NCBI GenBank assembly: GCA_963800975.1
Contig: CAWDDB010000014.1
Span: 496,001 to 560,000 of the forward strand
Origin: JALYGY01 sp963800975
Lineage (GTDB): Bacteria > Actinomycetota > Rubrobacteria > Rubrobacterales > Rubrobacteraceae
Length of the DNA: 64,000 nt
Reading direction: 5' to 3'
Position 1 is the stretch's first letter; the number at the start of each line of letters is the position of its first letter. This document shows, piece by piece, positions 1 to 8,151 of the stretch. Under the pieces are notes generated by a model, which had not been told where the DNA came from, made no database searches, and saw only the letters and a program-made list of their open reading frames with translations. The translations under genes were made by a program, and so were the position numbers.

Positions 1-1
1 G

Positions 2-214
2 ACCCTGCACGGGCTGCCGCTCGGGACGGCCTTCGGGTCCGTCTTCTCCTGCCTCAGCATCTCTGGCACCGCCCTCGGCCCCGTCGGGGACGCGGCGTTC
101 TTCACCGGCCTCCCGACCTCGGCCAAGCTGATCCTGACCCTCTACATGCTCCTCGGACGCCTCGAGCTTTTCACGGTCCTGGTGCTCCTGACACCAGAGT
201 ACTGGCGTCGCTAG
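2..214 (+). CDS. TrkH-family potassium uptake protein, C-terminal fragment
   Basis: The gene enters from the left edge, so only the last 70 residues are visible. They contain a small-residue, Gly-rich stretch (GTAFGSVFSCLSISGTALGP) like the last pore region of TrkH/KtrB potassium transporters. The closing helix has the family signature GRLELFTVLVLLTPEYWRR before the stop. In the family this is the membrane-embedded ion-conducting subunit that works with a cytoplasmic TrkA/KtrA regulator; that partner is not in the window. The assignment rests on the C-terminal signature alone. Confidence 0.8.
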   Translation, partial: TLHGLPLGTAFGSVFSCLSISGTALGPVGDAAFFTGLPTSAKLILTLYMLLGRLELFTVLVLLTPEYWRR

Positions 215-313
215 GACTCAAGGGCTACGCGAGGCTCAGCTATCGGCACGCGCGAAGCTTGGCCAAGGGTGGTGCGTAGGTTGTTGGGGTTCTCGGTTCC
301 AGGGCACAAGAAA

Positions 314-331
314 GCCCCGCCGTGGCGGGGC
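314..331 (-). terminator. Rho-independent terminator of the initiator tRNA
   Basis: An 8-bp GC-only stem (GCCCCGCC pairing with GGCGGGGC) lies just downstream of the tRNA on the minus strand and is followed by a TTTCTTGT tract. Placement and U-tract fit an intrinsic terminator. Confidence 0.7.
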
Positions 332-340
332 CCCTGTTAG

Positions 341-414
<74 letters not shown>

Positions 415-449
415 TCGCTGTAAATTCGAGTTTACCATCGGTCAAAGGT

Positions 450-479
450 TTGTAAAGGGCCCCGGAGCCGTGCTACCTT
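450..479 (+). promoter_or_regulatory. Candidate sigma70-type promoter
   Basis: TTGTAA and TACCTT are separated by 18 nt. The -10 box ends only 9 nt before the ATG of the downstream membrane protein, so transcription would begin at or very near the start codon. This comes from motif reading only. Confidence 0.4.
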
Positions 480-488
480 TGCCCCAAG

Positions 489-884
489 ATGGGCATCGTT
501 TTCATCGTCCTGATCACGGTCGGCGCGGTACTGTCCCTCGTGACCGCGGTGGTCGCCCTGCGGGCCTACCTGCGGCTGCGTCGCGCCCGGGTCGCGCTGA
601 GCAAGCGCCTGACCGAGGACGTCGCCGACCTGGCCCAGCGTACCGGCGAGCTTGAGAGGGGCCTCGCCAACCTCGACGCCAGGGCGCAGGAACTACCGAT
701 CAGGATCGCCGAGCTCCAGCAGAGCCTCTCGACCCTGCGGATCCTCACCGAGGCCCTCGCGGCCACGCTACTCCAGGTCCAGAAGGTTCTCACCTTCCGG
801 GCCGTCAAGACCCTGAGCGCCGGCCGAATCTCCGACCTGCTGCGTGTCCGTCCCGCCCCCGAGAACGACCCGAGCTCGGGATGA
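489..884 (+). CDS. Small membrane-anchored coiled-coil protein, unknown function
   Basis: This 131-residue protein has one N-terminal membrane helix (about residues 2-24, MGIVFIVLITVGAVLSLVTA) followed by a basic segment (LRLRRAR). Residues about 38-95 form a long heptad-like helix rich in Leu, Glu and Arg, so the topology resembles DUF948-type proteins: short anchor, cytoplasmic coiled coil. No catalytic motif is visible. Its stop overlaps a possible ATG of the zinc-ribbon gene (ATGA), which suggests co-transcription. There is no clear Shine-Dalgarno sequence, and a -10-like box sits just upstream of the ATG. I do not recognise the family with certainty. Confidence 0.6.
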   Translation: MGIVFIVLITVGAVLSLVTAVVALRAYLRLRRARVALSKRLTEDVADLAQRTGELERGLANLDARAQELPIRIAELQQSLSTLRILTEALAATLLQVQKVLTFRAVKTLSAGRISDLLRVRPAPENDPSSG

Positions 885-915
885 GCCCGGGGATGCGGAG
901 CACTCCACGCGCCCG

Positions 916-921
916 TATACT
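916..921 (+). promoter_or_regulatory. TATACT -10-like box immediately upstream of the zinc-ribbon gene
   Basis: TATACT ends 7 nt before the ATG at 929, the spacing expected for leaderless transcription. No good -35 element is visible. Confidence 0.35.
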
Positions 922-928
922 CGAACGG

Positions 929-1081
929 ATGGGCGAAGAACGGACGCGGCAGCACGAAACCACCGAGGCGCTCGAGCCTTCGGGCGAAGAGTGCGAGATC
1001 TGCGGCTCCGAGATGTACGGGTTGCGCTGCAAGCTCGTTTGTCCCAACTGCGGCTACCGCCGCGACTGCTCAGACCCCTAG
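929..1081 (+). CDS. Small zinc-ribbon protein
   Basis: This is a protein of about 50 residues. It has a CxxC knuckle (CEICGSEM) followed by a second CxxC (CPNCGYRRDC), the pattern of a four-cysteine zinc ribbon. The N-terminal part is charged and probably disordered. An alternative ATG at 881 overlaps the previous gene's stop (ATGA) and would add 16 low-complexity residues. I chose the later ATG because a TATACT box lies directly before it. Such mini zinc ribbons may bind nucleic acid or protein; no specific role can be read from the sequence. Confidence 0.65.
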   Translation: MGEERTRQHETTEALEPSGEECEICGSEMYGLRCKLVCPNCGYRRDCSDP

Positions 1082-1090
1082 GCCGCCGCG

Positions 1091-1681
1091 GTGTGGGAGA
1101 ACATCGCGCGCCGGCTCGAGGGTTCGGTGGTGGTGCTCGAGCCACTGGCGCCGAGCCACGAGGAAGCCCTGTTCGAGGCGGCCGGGGACCCCGAGATCTG
1201 GAGATACCTGCCGATCAAGGCGGGTGGTGCCCGCGCCGAATTCGGCGCGTGGCTCGAGGCCGCGCTCGCGGCGTCAGAAGCGGGAGGCGAGGTCGCGTTC
1301 GCCACCCTCGACGCCGCGAGCGGCGAGCCGATCGGCAGCACCCGCTACCTCTCGCTCAGGCCCGAGCACCGCGGGCTGGAGATCGGTTGGACCTGGCTCG
1401 CTACCTCCCACTGGGGAACCGGGGCCAACGTCGAGGCCAAGCAGCTGATGCTGGAGCACGCCTTCGACGCTTTAGGCTGCATACGCGTCGAGTTCAAGAC
1501 CGACGCCCGCAACGAGCGGTCCCGCGGCGCCCTGGCGGCGCTCCCGGCGCGCTTCGAGGGCGTCTTCCGCAAGCACATGATCCTACCCGACGGCACCTAC
1601 CGCGATTCCGCCTACTTCAGCATCGTGGACGACGAATGGCCCGCGGTGAAGGAGAACCTCGAACGTCGCCTGGCAACGTAG
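1091..1681 (+). CDS. GNAT-family N-acetyltransferase (RimJ/RimL-like)
   Basis: This 196-residue GNAT-fold protein would transfer an acetyl group from acetyl-CoA to an amine, possibly a protein N-terminus or a small molecule. The N-terminal strand (VVLEPLAPSHEEALFEAA) is typical of RimL-like enzymes. The segment ending IGWTWLATSHWGTGANVEAK covers the beta4/alpha3 acetyl-CoA pyrophosphate-binding region. The C-terminal RNERSRGALAAL and FEGVFRKHM match the conserved last helix and strand. The start is GTG, 9 nt after the zinc-ribbon stop. The substrate is not predictable. Confidence 0.85.
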   Translation: MWENIARRLEGSVVVLEPLAPSHEEALFEAAGDPEIWRYLPIKAGGARAEFGAWLEAALAASEAGGEVAFATLDAASGEPIGSTRYLSLRPEHRGLEIGWTWLATSHWGTGANVEAKQLMLEHAFDALGCIRVEFKTDARNERSRGALAALPARFEGVFRKHMILPDGTYRDSAYFSIVDDEWPAVKENLERRLAT

Positions 1682-1694
1682 GGGTCGTTCGTGT

Positions 1695-1722
1695 GTAGGG
1701 GTCGTTTACAAACGACCCCTAC
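1695..1722. terminator. Bidirectional terminator hairpin between convergent genes
   Basis: A perfect 13-bp inverted repeat (GTAGGGGTCGTTT / AAACGACCCCTAC, 2-nt loop) lies between the GNAT and NUDIX genes. Its right arm overlaps the NUDIX stop codon. It probably serves both convergent transcripts. Confidence 0.65.
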
Positions 1723-2171
1723 GCGTCGCCGAGCGCGTCGAGCGCCCGCTCGCACCAGCCCCTGACCTCGGCGTTCACACCCATGGCGTCCCAGTCGTCG
1801 GGACCGTACCAGCCGACCTTGTCCTGCGCGAAGTCAGGTCGGACCTCTGTGGAGCCCGAGGGCCTCGCGAAGTAGATCAGGTCTATGTGCTGGTGATTCG
1901 GCCCGATGTTCTCGAGCTGCACCCCGGCGGGCCGGTGTAGCTGCACGGGGTCTTCGACGTCCTCGCGCCTCTCCCCCACGAGCCCGACCCGCAACCCCGT
2001 CTCCTCCAGGACCTCGCGCGCCGCGGCCTCATCCGGTAGCTCGTCCCGCTCTATGTGGCCGCCAGGGGGCAGCCACATCCCGAGCTTGCGGTGCCGGTGC
2101 AGCAGCACCTTCCCTCCCCACACCACGAAGACCGCGACCGTAAAATGCCTGCCTGACTGTATCCCCTCCAC
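1719..2171 (-). CDS. NUDIX hydrolase
   Basis: A roughly 150-residue NUDIX-fold pyrophosphohydrolase that would cleave a nucleoside diphosphate linked to another moiety. The Nudix box is complete: GG followed by ERDELPDEAAAREVLEETGL, with the REVLEETG core carrying the Mg-binding glutamates. It is preceded by the conserved strand VLLHRHRKLGMWLPPGG. I chose the GTG just before EGIQSGRHF because a TATAAC box lies 10 nt upstream; a GTG 14 codons further upstream is also open. The segment NIGPNHQHIDLIYFAR resembles actinobacterial Nudix proteins of unknown substrate. Confidence 0.85.
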   Translation of the reverse strand: MEGIQSGRHFTVAVFVVWGGKVLLHRHRKLGMWLPPGGHIERDELPDEAAAREVLEETGLRVGLVGERREDVEDPVQLHRPAGVQLENIGPNHQHIDLIYFARPSGSTEVRPDFAQDKVGWYGPDDWDAMGVNAEVRGWCERALDALGDA

Positions 2172-2248
2172 AGAGCAGAAGGTTATACCAGCGGTTGGCG
2201 TGGCGAGGATCACGAACCGAACCTGCCGCGTGGGTTAACCTCAGCCTC

Positions 2249-2911
2249 GTGACCCCGAACGATCAGAATCCCTATCCGCTCCCGGACGAGTCCTTCGGGC
2301 GCTACGACGAGACGCCGGACGAGGAGTTCTACAGGCTGCCGCGCTTCGTCACCCACATAGACGATCGAGCCATCGCGGCGGTCACTCAGCTTTACAGGGA
2401 GTTCTTCCCACCAGGCGGCGAGATCCTGGACCTGATGAGCAGCTGGATCTCCCACCTGCCACGGGAGACCGGGTACCGGCGCGTCGTTGGCCTCGGGATG
2501 AACGAGGCCGAGCTACGCCGCAACGAGAGGCTCGACTCGTACGTCATCCAGAACCTGAACACCGATCCCCGCCTGCCTTTCGGTGACGGGGAGTTCGACG
2601 GGTGCGGCATCTGCGTCTCGATAGACTACCTGACCCGGCCCGTGCAGGTATTGCGCGAGGTCGGGCGCGTGTTGAAGGTCGGTGCCCCGGTCGTGATCAC
2701 GTTCTCCAACCGCTGCTTCCCCACCAAAGCCGTCACCGTCTGGCACCAGCTCGACGACAGCGGTCACGTGCTCCTCGTCGAACGCTACCTGAGAGAGGCG
2801 GGGAACTGGGAGAACGTCCGCGGTCTCGACCGAAGCCCTCGCCGCCTGTTCACCGACCCGCTCTACGCTGTGGTCGGGGAGAGCGGCGGGCTCGCGAGCC
2901 GCCGGGCCTAG
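2249..2911 (+). CDS. Class I SAM-dependent methyltransferase-like protein
   Basis: A protein of about 220 residues with a Rossmann-type methyltransferase core. Motif I is replaced by EILDLMSSWISHLP. The acidic strand-2 region reads VVGLGMNEAEL, followed by QNLNTDPRLPFGDGEFDG, a common actinobacterial and cyanobacterial pattern, and then FDGCGICVSIDYL and VITFSNRCFPTKAV. The usual glycine-rich motif I is therefore atypical. The GTG at 2249 is preferred; upstream in-frame codons would overlap the divergent NUDIX promoter region. The substrate is unknown. Confidence 0.75.
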   Translation: MTPNDQNPYPLPDESFGRYDETPDEEFYRLPRFVTHIDDRAIAAVTQLYREFFPPGGEILDLMSSWISHLPRETGYRRVVGLGMNEAELRRNERLDSYVIQNLNTDPRLPFGDGEFDGCGICVSIDYLTRPVQVLREVGRVLKVGAPVVITFSNRCFPTKAVTVWHQLDDSGHVLLVERYLREAGNWENVRGLDRSPRRLFTDPLYAVVGESGGLASRRA

Positions 2912-3325
2912 CTACAATTCCTTCTCCAGCCCGACCGCGGCTCTGAGGTCCTCGACATCCCTGGTCAGGTCCTCCTTGGCGGCCTGCTCGCCTTCTTCGC
3001 TGGAGAAGTGGTCCATGAGGTCGGAGAGACCATCCGCTATCGCGTCGAGCTTGTGCTGGACGGCCTGTTCGCCGCGACGCTGGGTGTTCTGCAGCAGCGC
3101 GACCAGGAGGAAGGTTATTATCGTGGTGGGCGTGTTGATGATCAGCTGGTAGGTGTCGAAGTTGCCGACGAGGAAGTAGTTCGGCGCCCAGATCACCACG
3201 AGCAGCACGCAGAACGTGAAAAACGGCGCCCTGCTTACCCAATCCGCACTCCGGCCCGCGAACCTGTCAAAGATACCCTGCCTGGCCTCCTCGCGCGTCC
3301 GCGCGACGCCGCTACCCTCGCTCAT
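2912..3325 (-). CDS. Low-affinity iron permease family protein (PF04120-like)
   Basis: This 137-residue membrane protein has a charged N-terminus, two predicted membrane helices (FFTFCVLLVVIWAPNYFLV and PTTIITFLLVALLQ) and a cytoplasmic helical tail. The family hallmark WQLxINTxTTIxTFLxVxLxQNTQ appears as TYQLIINTPTTIITFLLVAL then QNTQRR. The family was named for fungal Fet4-like sequences, but its bacterial function is poorly defined. A Shine-Dalgarno-like GGGAGAG precedes the chosen ATG. A paralogue with a better family match lies on the genomic island at 48.7-49.1 kb. Confidence 0.75.
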   Translation of the reverse strand: MSEGSGVARTREEARQGIFDRFAGRSADWVSRAPFFTFCVLLVVIWAPNYFLVGNFDTYQLIINTPTTIITFLLVALLQNTQRRGEQAVQHKLDAIADGLSDLMDHFSSEEGEQAAKEDLTRDVEDLRAAVGLEKEL

Positions 3326-3595
3326 GTTCTCTCCCAGGATCATCGCCGGCCCGACGAAACACATTGGTTCCCGAAAGCAAGGCCTCCTTACACCTTGCCA
3401 CACCGTCCCAACCGTTTGAGTACTCGGCGACGAGCGTACCTGGTTCAGGGTCACGGACCTGCCGAACAGGAGCGAGGTGCCCATCCCAAAAAACGACGAG
3501 ACAGCGCAGCCGCAGGCATGCGGGAGGTTAGAACGACCACCGCGGGTGGGTAGACTTACTACCAGGCGAGAAGGCGCGCGTCCCTGGGAGATACC

Positions 3596-4600
3596 ATGGT
3601 GAAAATACCTGGCAAGAGGCTACTGGAAAAGGCCGAGAAGAGAGGCAATCAGGCCGAGGTGCCGGTCGCAGAGAACCTCGGGCTCGTGGACTTCTTCAAG
3701 CTCACCTTCAAGGAAGTGGGCGAGGACCACGTCGGGGCCTTCGCCGGCAACCTGACCTACAAGGCGCTCTTCGCCATCTTTCCGTTTTTCACCTTCCTGC
3801 TCTCGCTGCTGGGTCTGTTCGGGGCCAAGGATCTGGTGAACACCATGATCGATTACCTCTCCCGCACGCTCCCCGCTTCGGCAGCCGACTTTATCGGGGG
3901 ACAGCTGCAAAGCATCGCCCAGAGCCAGGCCGAGAGCGCCTTTACCGTCGGGGCTATCGTCTCTATCCTGCTGGCCCTCTGGGGCATCTCGGGGGCGTTC
4001 CGCTCGGTGATGGAGGCGATGAACGTCATGTACGCGGTCGAGGACGATCGGCCGGCCTGGAAGCAGTACGGCATCTCCGTCTTTATCTCGCTCGCGGTCA
4101 TCGCCCTGATGCTGGTAGCCTTCGGTCTGGTCATCTTTGGCGGCTCGACGGGCGGTGGCCTGGCCCGGGCCATCGGTCTCGGGGACATATTTCAGACGGT
4201 GTGGGCCATCGTGCAGTGGCCGATCGTGGCCTGCGTCGTGCTGTTCACCTTCTCCATCATCTACTACTTCGCCCCGGCCGCCAGGCAGAGGTTCCGCTGG
4301 ATCAGCCCAGGCGCGGTCCTTGCCTTCGTCTTCTGGCTGCTGTTCTCGCTCGCGTTCTCGTTCTACGCGAGCAACTTCGGTTCTTACGGCGCGACGTACG
4401 GGTCGCTGGCCGGCGTGATCCTCCTGATGCTCTACATCTACTACTCGGCATTCATCATGCTGGTCGGCGCCGAGATGAACCAGGTGATCGAGTGGCACAT
4501 CCCTGGCGGGAAGGACGAGGGCGACAAGCTTCCCGAGGACGACAGGAAACCCGACGTCCACCGGCTCGCCAGGGACGACGAGCAGCAAGAGAGCCGCTGA
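3596..4600 (+). CDS. YihY/BrkB-family inner membrane protein
   Basis: This 334-residue polytopic membrane protein has about six or seven hydrophobic helices. The family hallmark near residues 37-65 reads FAGNLTYKALFAIFPFFTFL, and a second conserved region follows at GAIVSILLALWGISGAFRSV. The family was once misnamed ribonuclease BN; its function is still unclear. The charged C-terminal tail (about residues 300-334) is cytoplasmic and probably disordered. The start codon has an upstream GGGAGAT, and a TAGACT box lies about 40 nt before it. Confidence 0.88.
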   Translation: MVKIPGKRLLEKAEKRGNQAEVPVAENLGLVDFFKLTFKEVGEDHVGAFAGNLTYKALFAIFPFFTFLLSLLGLFGAKDLVNTMIDYLSRTLPASAADFIGGQLQSIAQSQAESAFTVGAIVSILLALWGISGAFRSVMEAMNVMYAVEDDRPAWKQYGISVFISLAVIALMLVAFGLVIFGGSTGGGLARAIGLGDIFQTVWAIVQWPIVACVVLFTFSIIYYFAPAARQRFRWISPGAVLAFVFWLLFSLAFSFYASNFGSYGATYGSLAGVILLMLYIYYSAFIMLVGAEMNQVIEWHIPGGKDEGDKLPEDDRKPDVHRLARDDEQQESR

Positions 4601-4630
4601 CATCCGGTACCCACCGTACGCGCGAACCCG

Positions 4631-5470
4631 ATGAGGGTCTACGGCCTCGACTTCACGAGCGCCCCGAGCCGCAGAAAACCCCTCATAGCCCTCGAGTGTT
4701 CCCTGGAGGGTACCGTCCTGCGCGTCATAGGGGCCGAGGAGATGATGGACTTCGAGGGCCTCGAGCGGTTTCTGGCGCGGCCCGGCCCGTGGGTGTGCGG
4801 GATGGACTTCCCGTTCGGTCAGCCGCGCTCGCTGGTGGGCGCCCTCGGATGGCCCGAAGCCTGGGAGGACTATGTGCGTGAGGTCTCCCGGCTCCCCAAG
4901 GAAGGGTTCGAAGCCGCCATCCGGTCGGACATGGCCCTCAGGCCGGCAGGGAGCAAGCACCGCTACCGCCTGGCTGACCGCAGGAGCGGTTCCAGCAGCG
5001 CGATGATGCTATTCCGGGTGCCTGTGGGCAAGATGTTCTACAGGGGCGCGCCGCGCCTGCTCGCGTCCGGAGCGAGCGTCGAGCCCTGCCGCAGAACGGA
5101 GGACGCCCGCGTTGCGGTCGAGGCCTACCCTGCCCTCGTGGCCCGCCGCTTCCTCGCCCGCGCCAGCTACAAGAACGACGAGCCAAGGAAGCAGACCGCG
5201 GACCGGCTGGCCGCGAGGGAGGCGCTGGTCGCCGGGCTGCGGTCCGGGGCGTTGAAGGAGGCTTACGGGTTCGTCGTCGTGATGGATCGCTTGTGGGACA
5301 GGGACCTCGTGGGGGATCCGTCGGCCGACACGCTCGACTCGCTCCTGTGCGCCGTGCAGGCGGCGTGGGCGCACACCAAGAGAGACGAAGACTATGGAGT
5401 CCCGCCGGAGTGCGACCCGAACGAGGGTTGGATCCTCGACCCCGCCTTGCTAGCAAACGGGAAGGCCTGA
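4631..5470 (+). CDS. DUF429 domain-containing protein
   Basis: This 279-residue protein has the DUF429 layout, an RNase H-like fold. An N-terminal GLDFTSAPSRRK strand with Asp is followed by an internal acidic strand in VCGMDFPFGQPRS. A later VEAYPAL and a C-terminal DTLDSLLCAVQAAWA carry the remaining family acidic residues. These residues suggest metal-dependent nuclease-like chemistry, but no activity is established for the family. It lies 30 nt after the BrkB gene and 5 nt before the HD-domain gene, so it is probably in an operon with them. Confidence 0.75.
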   Translation: MRVYGLDFTSAPSRRKPLIALECSLEGTVLRVIGAEEMMDFEGLERFLARPGPWVCGMDFPFGQPRSLVGALGWPEAWEDYVREVSRLPKEGFEAAIRSDMALRPAGSKHRYRLADRRSGSSSAMMLFRVPVGKMFYRGAPRLLASGASVEPCRRTEDARVAVEAYPALVARRFLARASYKNDEPRKQTADRLAAREALVAGLRSGALKEAYGFVVVMDRLWDRDLVGDPSADTLDSLLCAVQAAWAHTKRDEDYGVPPECDPNEGWILDPALLANGKA

Positions 5471-5475
5471 GGGGC

Positions 5476-6072
5476 GTGCCTTACGGCGGGCGATTCGAGG
5501 AGGCCCTGCTCTACGCGGCGCGGGTTCACAGGCACCAGATGCGGAAGGGAACGCAGGTACCCTACGTCACGCACCTGCTCGCCGTGGCGGCCATCGTGGG
5601 CGAGAACGGCGGGACGGAGGACCAGGTCGTCGCCGCGTTGCTGCACGACGCGCCGGAAGACCAGGGCGGGGAGGCACGGCTTGAAGACATCCGCGAGCAG
5701 TTCGGGGACGCGGTGGCCGAGATCGTGGCCGCCAACACCGACACATACGAGCACCCGAAACCGCCCTGGCGCCAGCGCAAGGAGGCTTACCTAGCCCGCC
5801 TCCCGCGCGAGCCGGAGCCCGCGCGGCTCGTCTCTGCGGCGGACAAGCTGCACAACGCCAGATCCATCGTCTCCGACCTGCGTATCCTGGGCGACGATCT
5901 GTGGGAGCGGTTCAACGGCGGGAAGGAGGGTACGCTCTGGTACCACAGGGCCCTGGTGGAGGCTTTCGGGGCCGCCGGCTCGAACCCCGTGGTCGAGGAG
6001 CTGGATCGGGTGGTCACGCAGATGGAGCGCCTCGCCCATCAGACACTCAAGGAGGACCAAGTTGCGGAATGA
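5476..6072 (+). CDS. HD-domain phosphohydrolase (RelA/SpoT hydrolase-like)
   Basis: A roughly 198-residue metal-dependent HD hydrolase. Metal ligands are visible in the order H (VHRHQMRKG), H (YVTHLLAVAAIV), HD (LLHDAPEDQGG) and a later D (SAADKLHNARSIVSDLR). The last segment is typical of the hydrolase half of RelA/SpoT and of MESH1-like small alarmone hydrolases. A role in (p)ppGpp or related nucleotide hydrolysis is therefore possible but unproven. The start is GTG, and the end overlaps the next gene. Confidence 0.8.
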   Translation: MPYGGRFEEALLYAARVHRHQMRKGTQVPYVTHLLAVAAIVGENGGTEDQVVAALLHDAPEDQGGEARLEDIREQFGDAVAEIVAANTDTYEHPKPPWRQRKEAYLARLPREPEPARLVSAADKLHNARSIVSDLRILGDDLWERFNGGKEGTLWYHRALVEAFGAAGSNPVVEELDRVVTQMERLAHQTLKEDQVAE

Positions 6073-7051
6073 ACCAGTGCGCCTCGGCATCCTAGGGGCG
6101 GCCAGGATAGCCCTCGGCGGCATCATCCCCGCCGCGGCCAGGACAGACGGCGTGGAGGTCGTCGCCATCGCCACCAGGGGCGGCGAGAAGTCGCGGGCGG
6201 TCGGCGAGGCTGCCCCGGAGGCACGCCACTTCGACGACTACGACGCGCTGCTCGAAAGCCCGGAAGTCGAGGCCGTCTACGTACCGCTCCCCAACTCGCT
6301 GCACGTGGAATGGACGCTGCGGGCGCTCGCGGCTGGCAAGCATGTCCTTTGCGAGAAGCCTTTCGCGCTCGACGCGGGCGGCGCTGAGCGCGCGGTCGAG
6401 GCGGCGCGCGGGGCTGGGCTCACTCTCGCGGAGGGCTTCATGTTCCGCCTCCACCCTCAGGCGCTGCGTCTGCGAGAGCTCCTTTCCGAGGACGCGGTAG
6501 GCGAGGTGAGGCAGGCGGTGGCGCAGTTCGGGCATCGCCTTGACGACCCGGCGGACGTGAGGGGCGTCGGGTCGCTAGGCGGCGGTTCTTTGGGCGACGT
6601 GGGCTGCTACTGCGTGAGCGCGCTCAGGCTCGTCTTCGGCGCCGAGCCGAAGCGGGCCTCCGCCTTTGCCCACTTGGACGAGACGGGCGCCGACAGGGAG
6701 CTGGTGGGCTTGCTCGAGTTCGACGCGGGCTTCGGGATCGTCTCCTCGAGCATCTCTTCGGCGCGGCGGGAGCGGCTGGAGATCGCGGGTTCCGCAGGAA
6801 CCATAGCCCTCGACGCGCCCTTCCGGGCGGACAAGTCGGGGGGAAGGATAGAGATCTCGCGCGGCGGCGAGAGCTCACGGGAGACCTTCGAGGCCGCCGA
6901 CCCCTACCGCGCGGAGCTAGAAGATTTCGCCGGGGCGGTCCGGGAGGGCCGAGAGCCGACCGTCGGTCCCTCGGAGATTCTGGGCAACTCCCGCGCTATC
7001 GACGCCCTGATTGGCTCCGTCCGAGCTGGGAGCGCGCCCAGGGAAGTGTGA
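6062..7051 (+). CDS. Gfo/Idh/MocA-family oxidoreductase
   Basis: This 329-residue NAD(P)-dependent sugar or polyol dehydrogenase-like protein has an N-terminal Rossmann fold starting RLGILGAARIALGGIIPAA. The family signature EKP appears in AGKHVLCEKPFALDAG, with the catalytic Lys. A C-terminal alpha/beta domain carries GGGSLGDVGCYCVSALRL. The TTG at 6062 is strongly supported by AAGGAGG five bases upstream, although it overlaps the HD gene by 11 nt. The overlap implies translational coupling. The substrate is unknown. Confidence 0.87.
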   Translation: MRNEPVRLGILGAARIALGGIIPAAARTDGVEVVAIATRGGEKSRAVGEAAPEARHFDDYDALLESPEVEAVYVPLPNSLHVEWTLRALAAGKHVLCEKPFALDAGGAERAVEAARGAGLTLAEGFMFRLHPQALRLRELLSEDAVGEVRQAVAQFGHRLDDPADVRGVGSLGGGSLGDVGCYCVSALRLVFGAEPKRASAFAHLDETGADRELVGLLEFDAGFGIVSSSISSARRERLEIAGSAGTIALDAPFRADKSGGRIEISRGGESSRETFEAADPYRAELEDFAGAVREGREPTVGPSEILGNSRAIDALIGSVRAGSAPREV

Positions 7052-7122
7052 ACACCGCTGGCCTGCGGGTTGCCACGTTCGCGGGGTAACACAGCAACAG
7101 AGACCTCGTTCTGCCGGTGGCG

Positions 7123-7128
7123 TAGAAT
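7123..7128 (+). promoter_or_regulatory. TAGAAT -10 box, probable leaderless promoter of the sortase gene
   Basis: TAGAAT ends 8 nt before the ATG. At that spacing the transcript would begin at or next to the start codon. No convincing -35 element is present. Confidence 0.4.
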
Positions 7129-7136
7129 AGAGAGGC

Positions 7137-8093
7137 ATGAACCCGAAGGCGCGGCGACTGGCACGGATCCTCGCCACGGCGGCCCTTCTGGTGGGTGCAA
7201 GCCTTGGCGGGTGTGATGCGTCTCCCCGGGCGAAAAAAGTGACGGACCTTTCGGGCGCGGGCGACGCAACGGTCGAAGGCGGACCCCGAAAATACTGCGG
7301 ACCGGGGATCGGATGCCCGGTTGACGATCCGGTGCCCGACGTCGTCGGTATGACGGTGCAGGCGGCCGTGCGGACGCTCCACGGCGATGATTACGGGTGC
7401 GTTGTCTCTGCCGAGCTTCGCAACGAAGGGACGCGGTCTCACCTCGTCGTCGCGCAGAAGCCGGAGCCTGGGGCGGAAGTCTCGGGGAGCAAGTGGGTTC
7501 ACCTCACCGTGTCGAGGCCTTTCCATCGCCCGGATGGAAGGCTGCCAGTGGCCTGCGCCGACGAGCGGGAAAACCATCCCTCCCTGCTTGGCGAGAACCT
7601 CTCCGGAGGCCGGAAGCTTGCAGGGCGGCCGCGCACCGCTGTCGCAGAGGAGCCCGCAACGCTTCGGAGAGGAGAGCTGGCGCTCAGCGTACCGCGGCTG
7701 GGCATCAAGGACGTCAGGGTCCCCACCGGTTCCACCCAGGGAGAATTGGACAGGGAGGGGATCATCCGCCTGGCCTCTTCCGGCGTTCCCTGGTACGAGG
7801 GATCTAACACCTTCATCGCGGGCCACCGTCTGGGCCTCCTTCGCACCAAGAGGCCCTACGTATTCTACGAGCTTGACGAGATGAAGCCGGGAGACGAAGT
7901 GTCCGTCAGGGATTCCACCGGCAGAAAGTACGTCTACGAAGTCTACGATCAATTGACCGTGCGTCCCGTAGATTACTGGGTGACCTACCCCGTGGACGGT
8001 ATGACGGTGATCTCTCTGCAATCCTGCACTCCCATCCCGACCTTCGAGATGCGCCTGGTCGTGAGGGCCGCCTTGGTGAGCGCATCCTCTTGA
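7137..8093 (+). CDS. Lipoprotein-like class E/F sortase with a PASTA domain
   Basis: A 318-residue exported protein. The N-terminal signal ends in a lipobox-like SLGGC (Cys about residue 26). Residues about 66-128 look like one PASTA domain (VPDVVGMTVQAAVRTL through GAEVSGSKWVHLTVSRP). Residues about 175-318 form the sortase barrel, with catalytic His in FIAGHRLG, Cys in ISLQSCTP and Arg in FEMRLVVRA. Sortases join sorting-signal proteins to the cell wall. PASTA domains bind peptidoglycan and are usual in PknB kinases and PBPs, so this fusion may tether the sortase at the wall. The next gene may be its partner. Confidence 0.85.
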   Translation: MNPKARRLARILATAALLVGASLGGCDASPRAKKVTDLSGAGDATVEGGPRKYCGPGIGCPVDDPVPDVVGMTVQAAVRTLHGDDYGCVVSAELRNEGTRSHLVVAQKPEPGAEVSGSKWVHLTVSRPFHRPDGRLPVACADERENHPSLLGENLSGGRKLAGRPRTAVAEEPATLRRGELALSVPRLGIKDVRVPTGSTQGELDREGIIRLASSGVPWYEGSNTFIAGHRLGLLRTKRPYVFYELDEMKPGDEVSVRDSTGRKYVYEVYDQLTVRPVDYWVTYPVDGMTVISLQSCTPIPTFEMRLVVRAALVSASS

Positions 8094-8151
8094 TCTCGCC
8101 CAACGTGTAATATGTGACGAAGGGTAGTGTCCCGAGGGAGGAAAAGGGGCC

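Noticed and set aside
3620..4960. 446-codon open frame on the minus strand over the BrkB and DUF429 genes
   Set aside because: It is antisense to two well-supported genes, is rich in Arg/Gly/Pro/His as expected of antisense GC-rich DNA and shows no family character.
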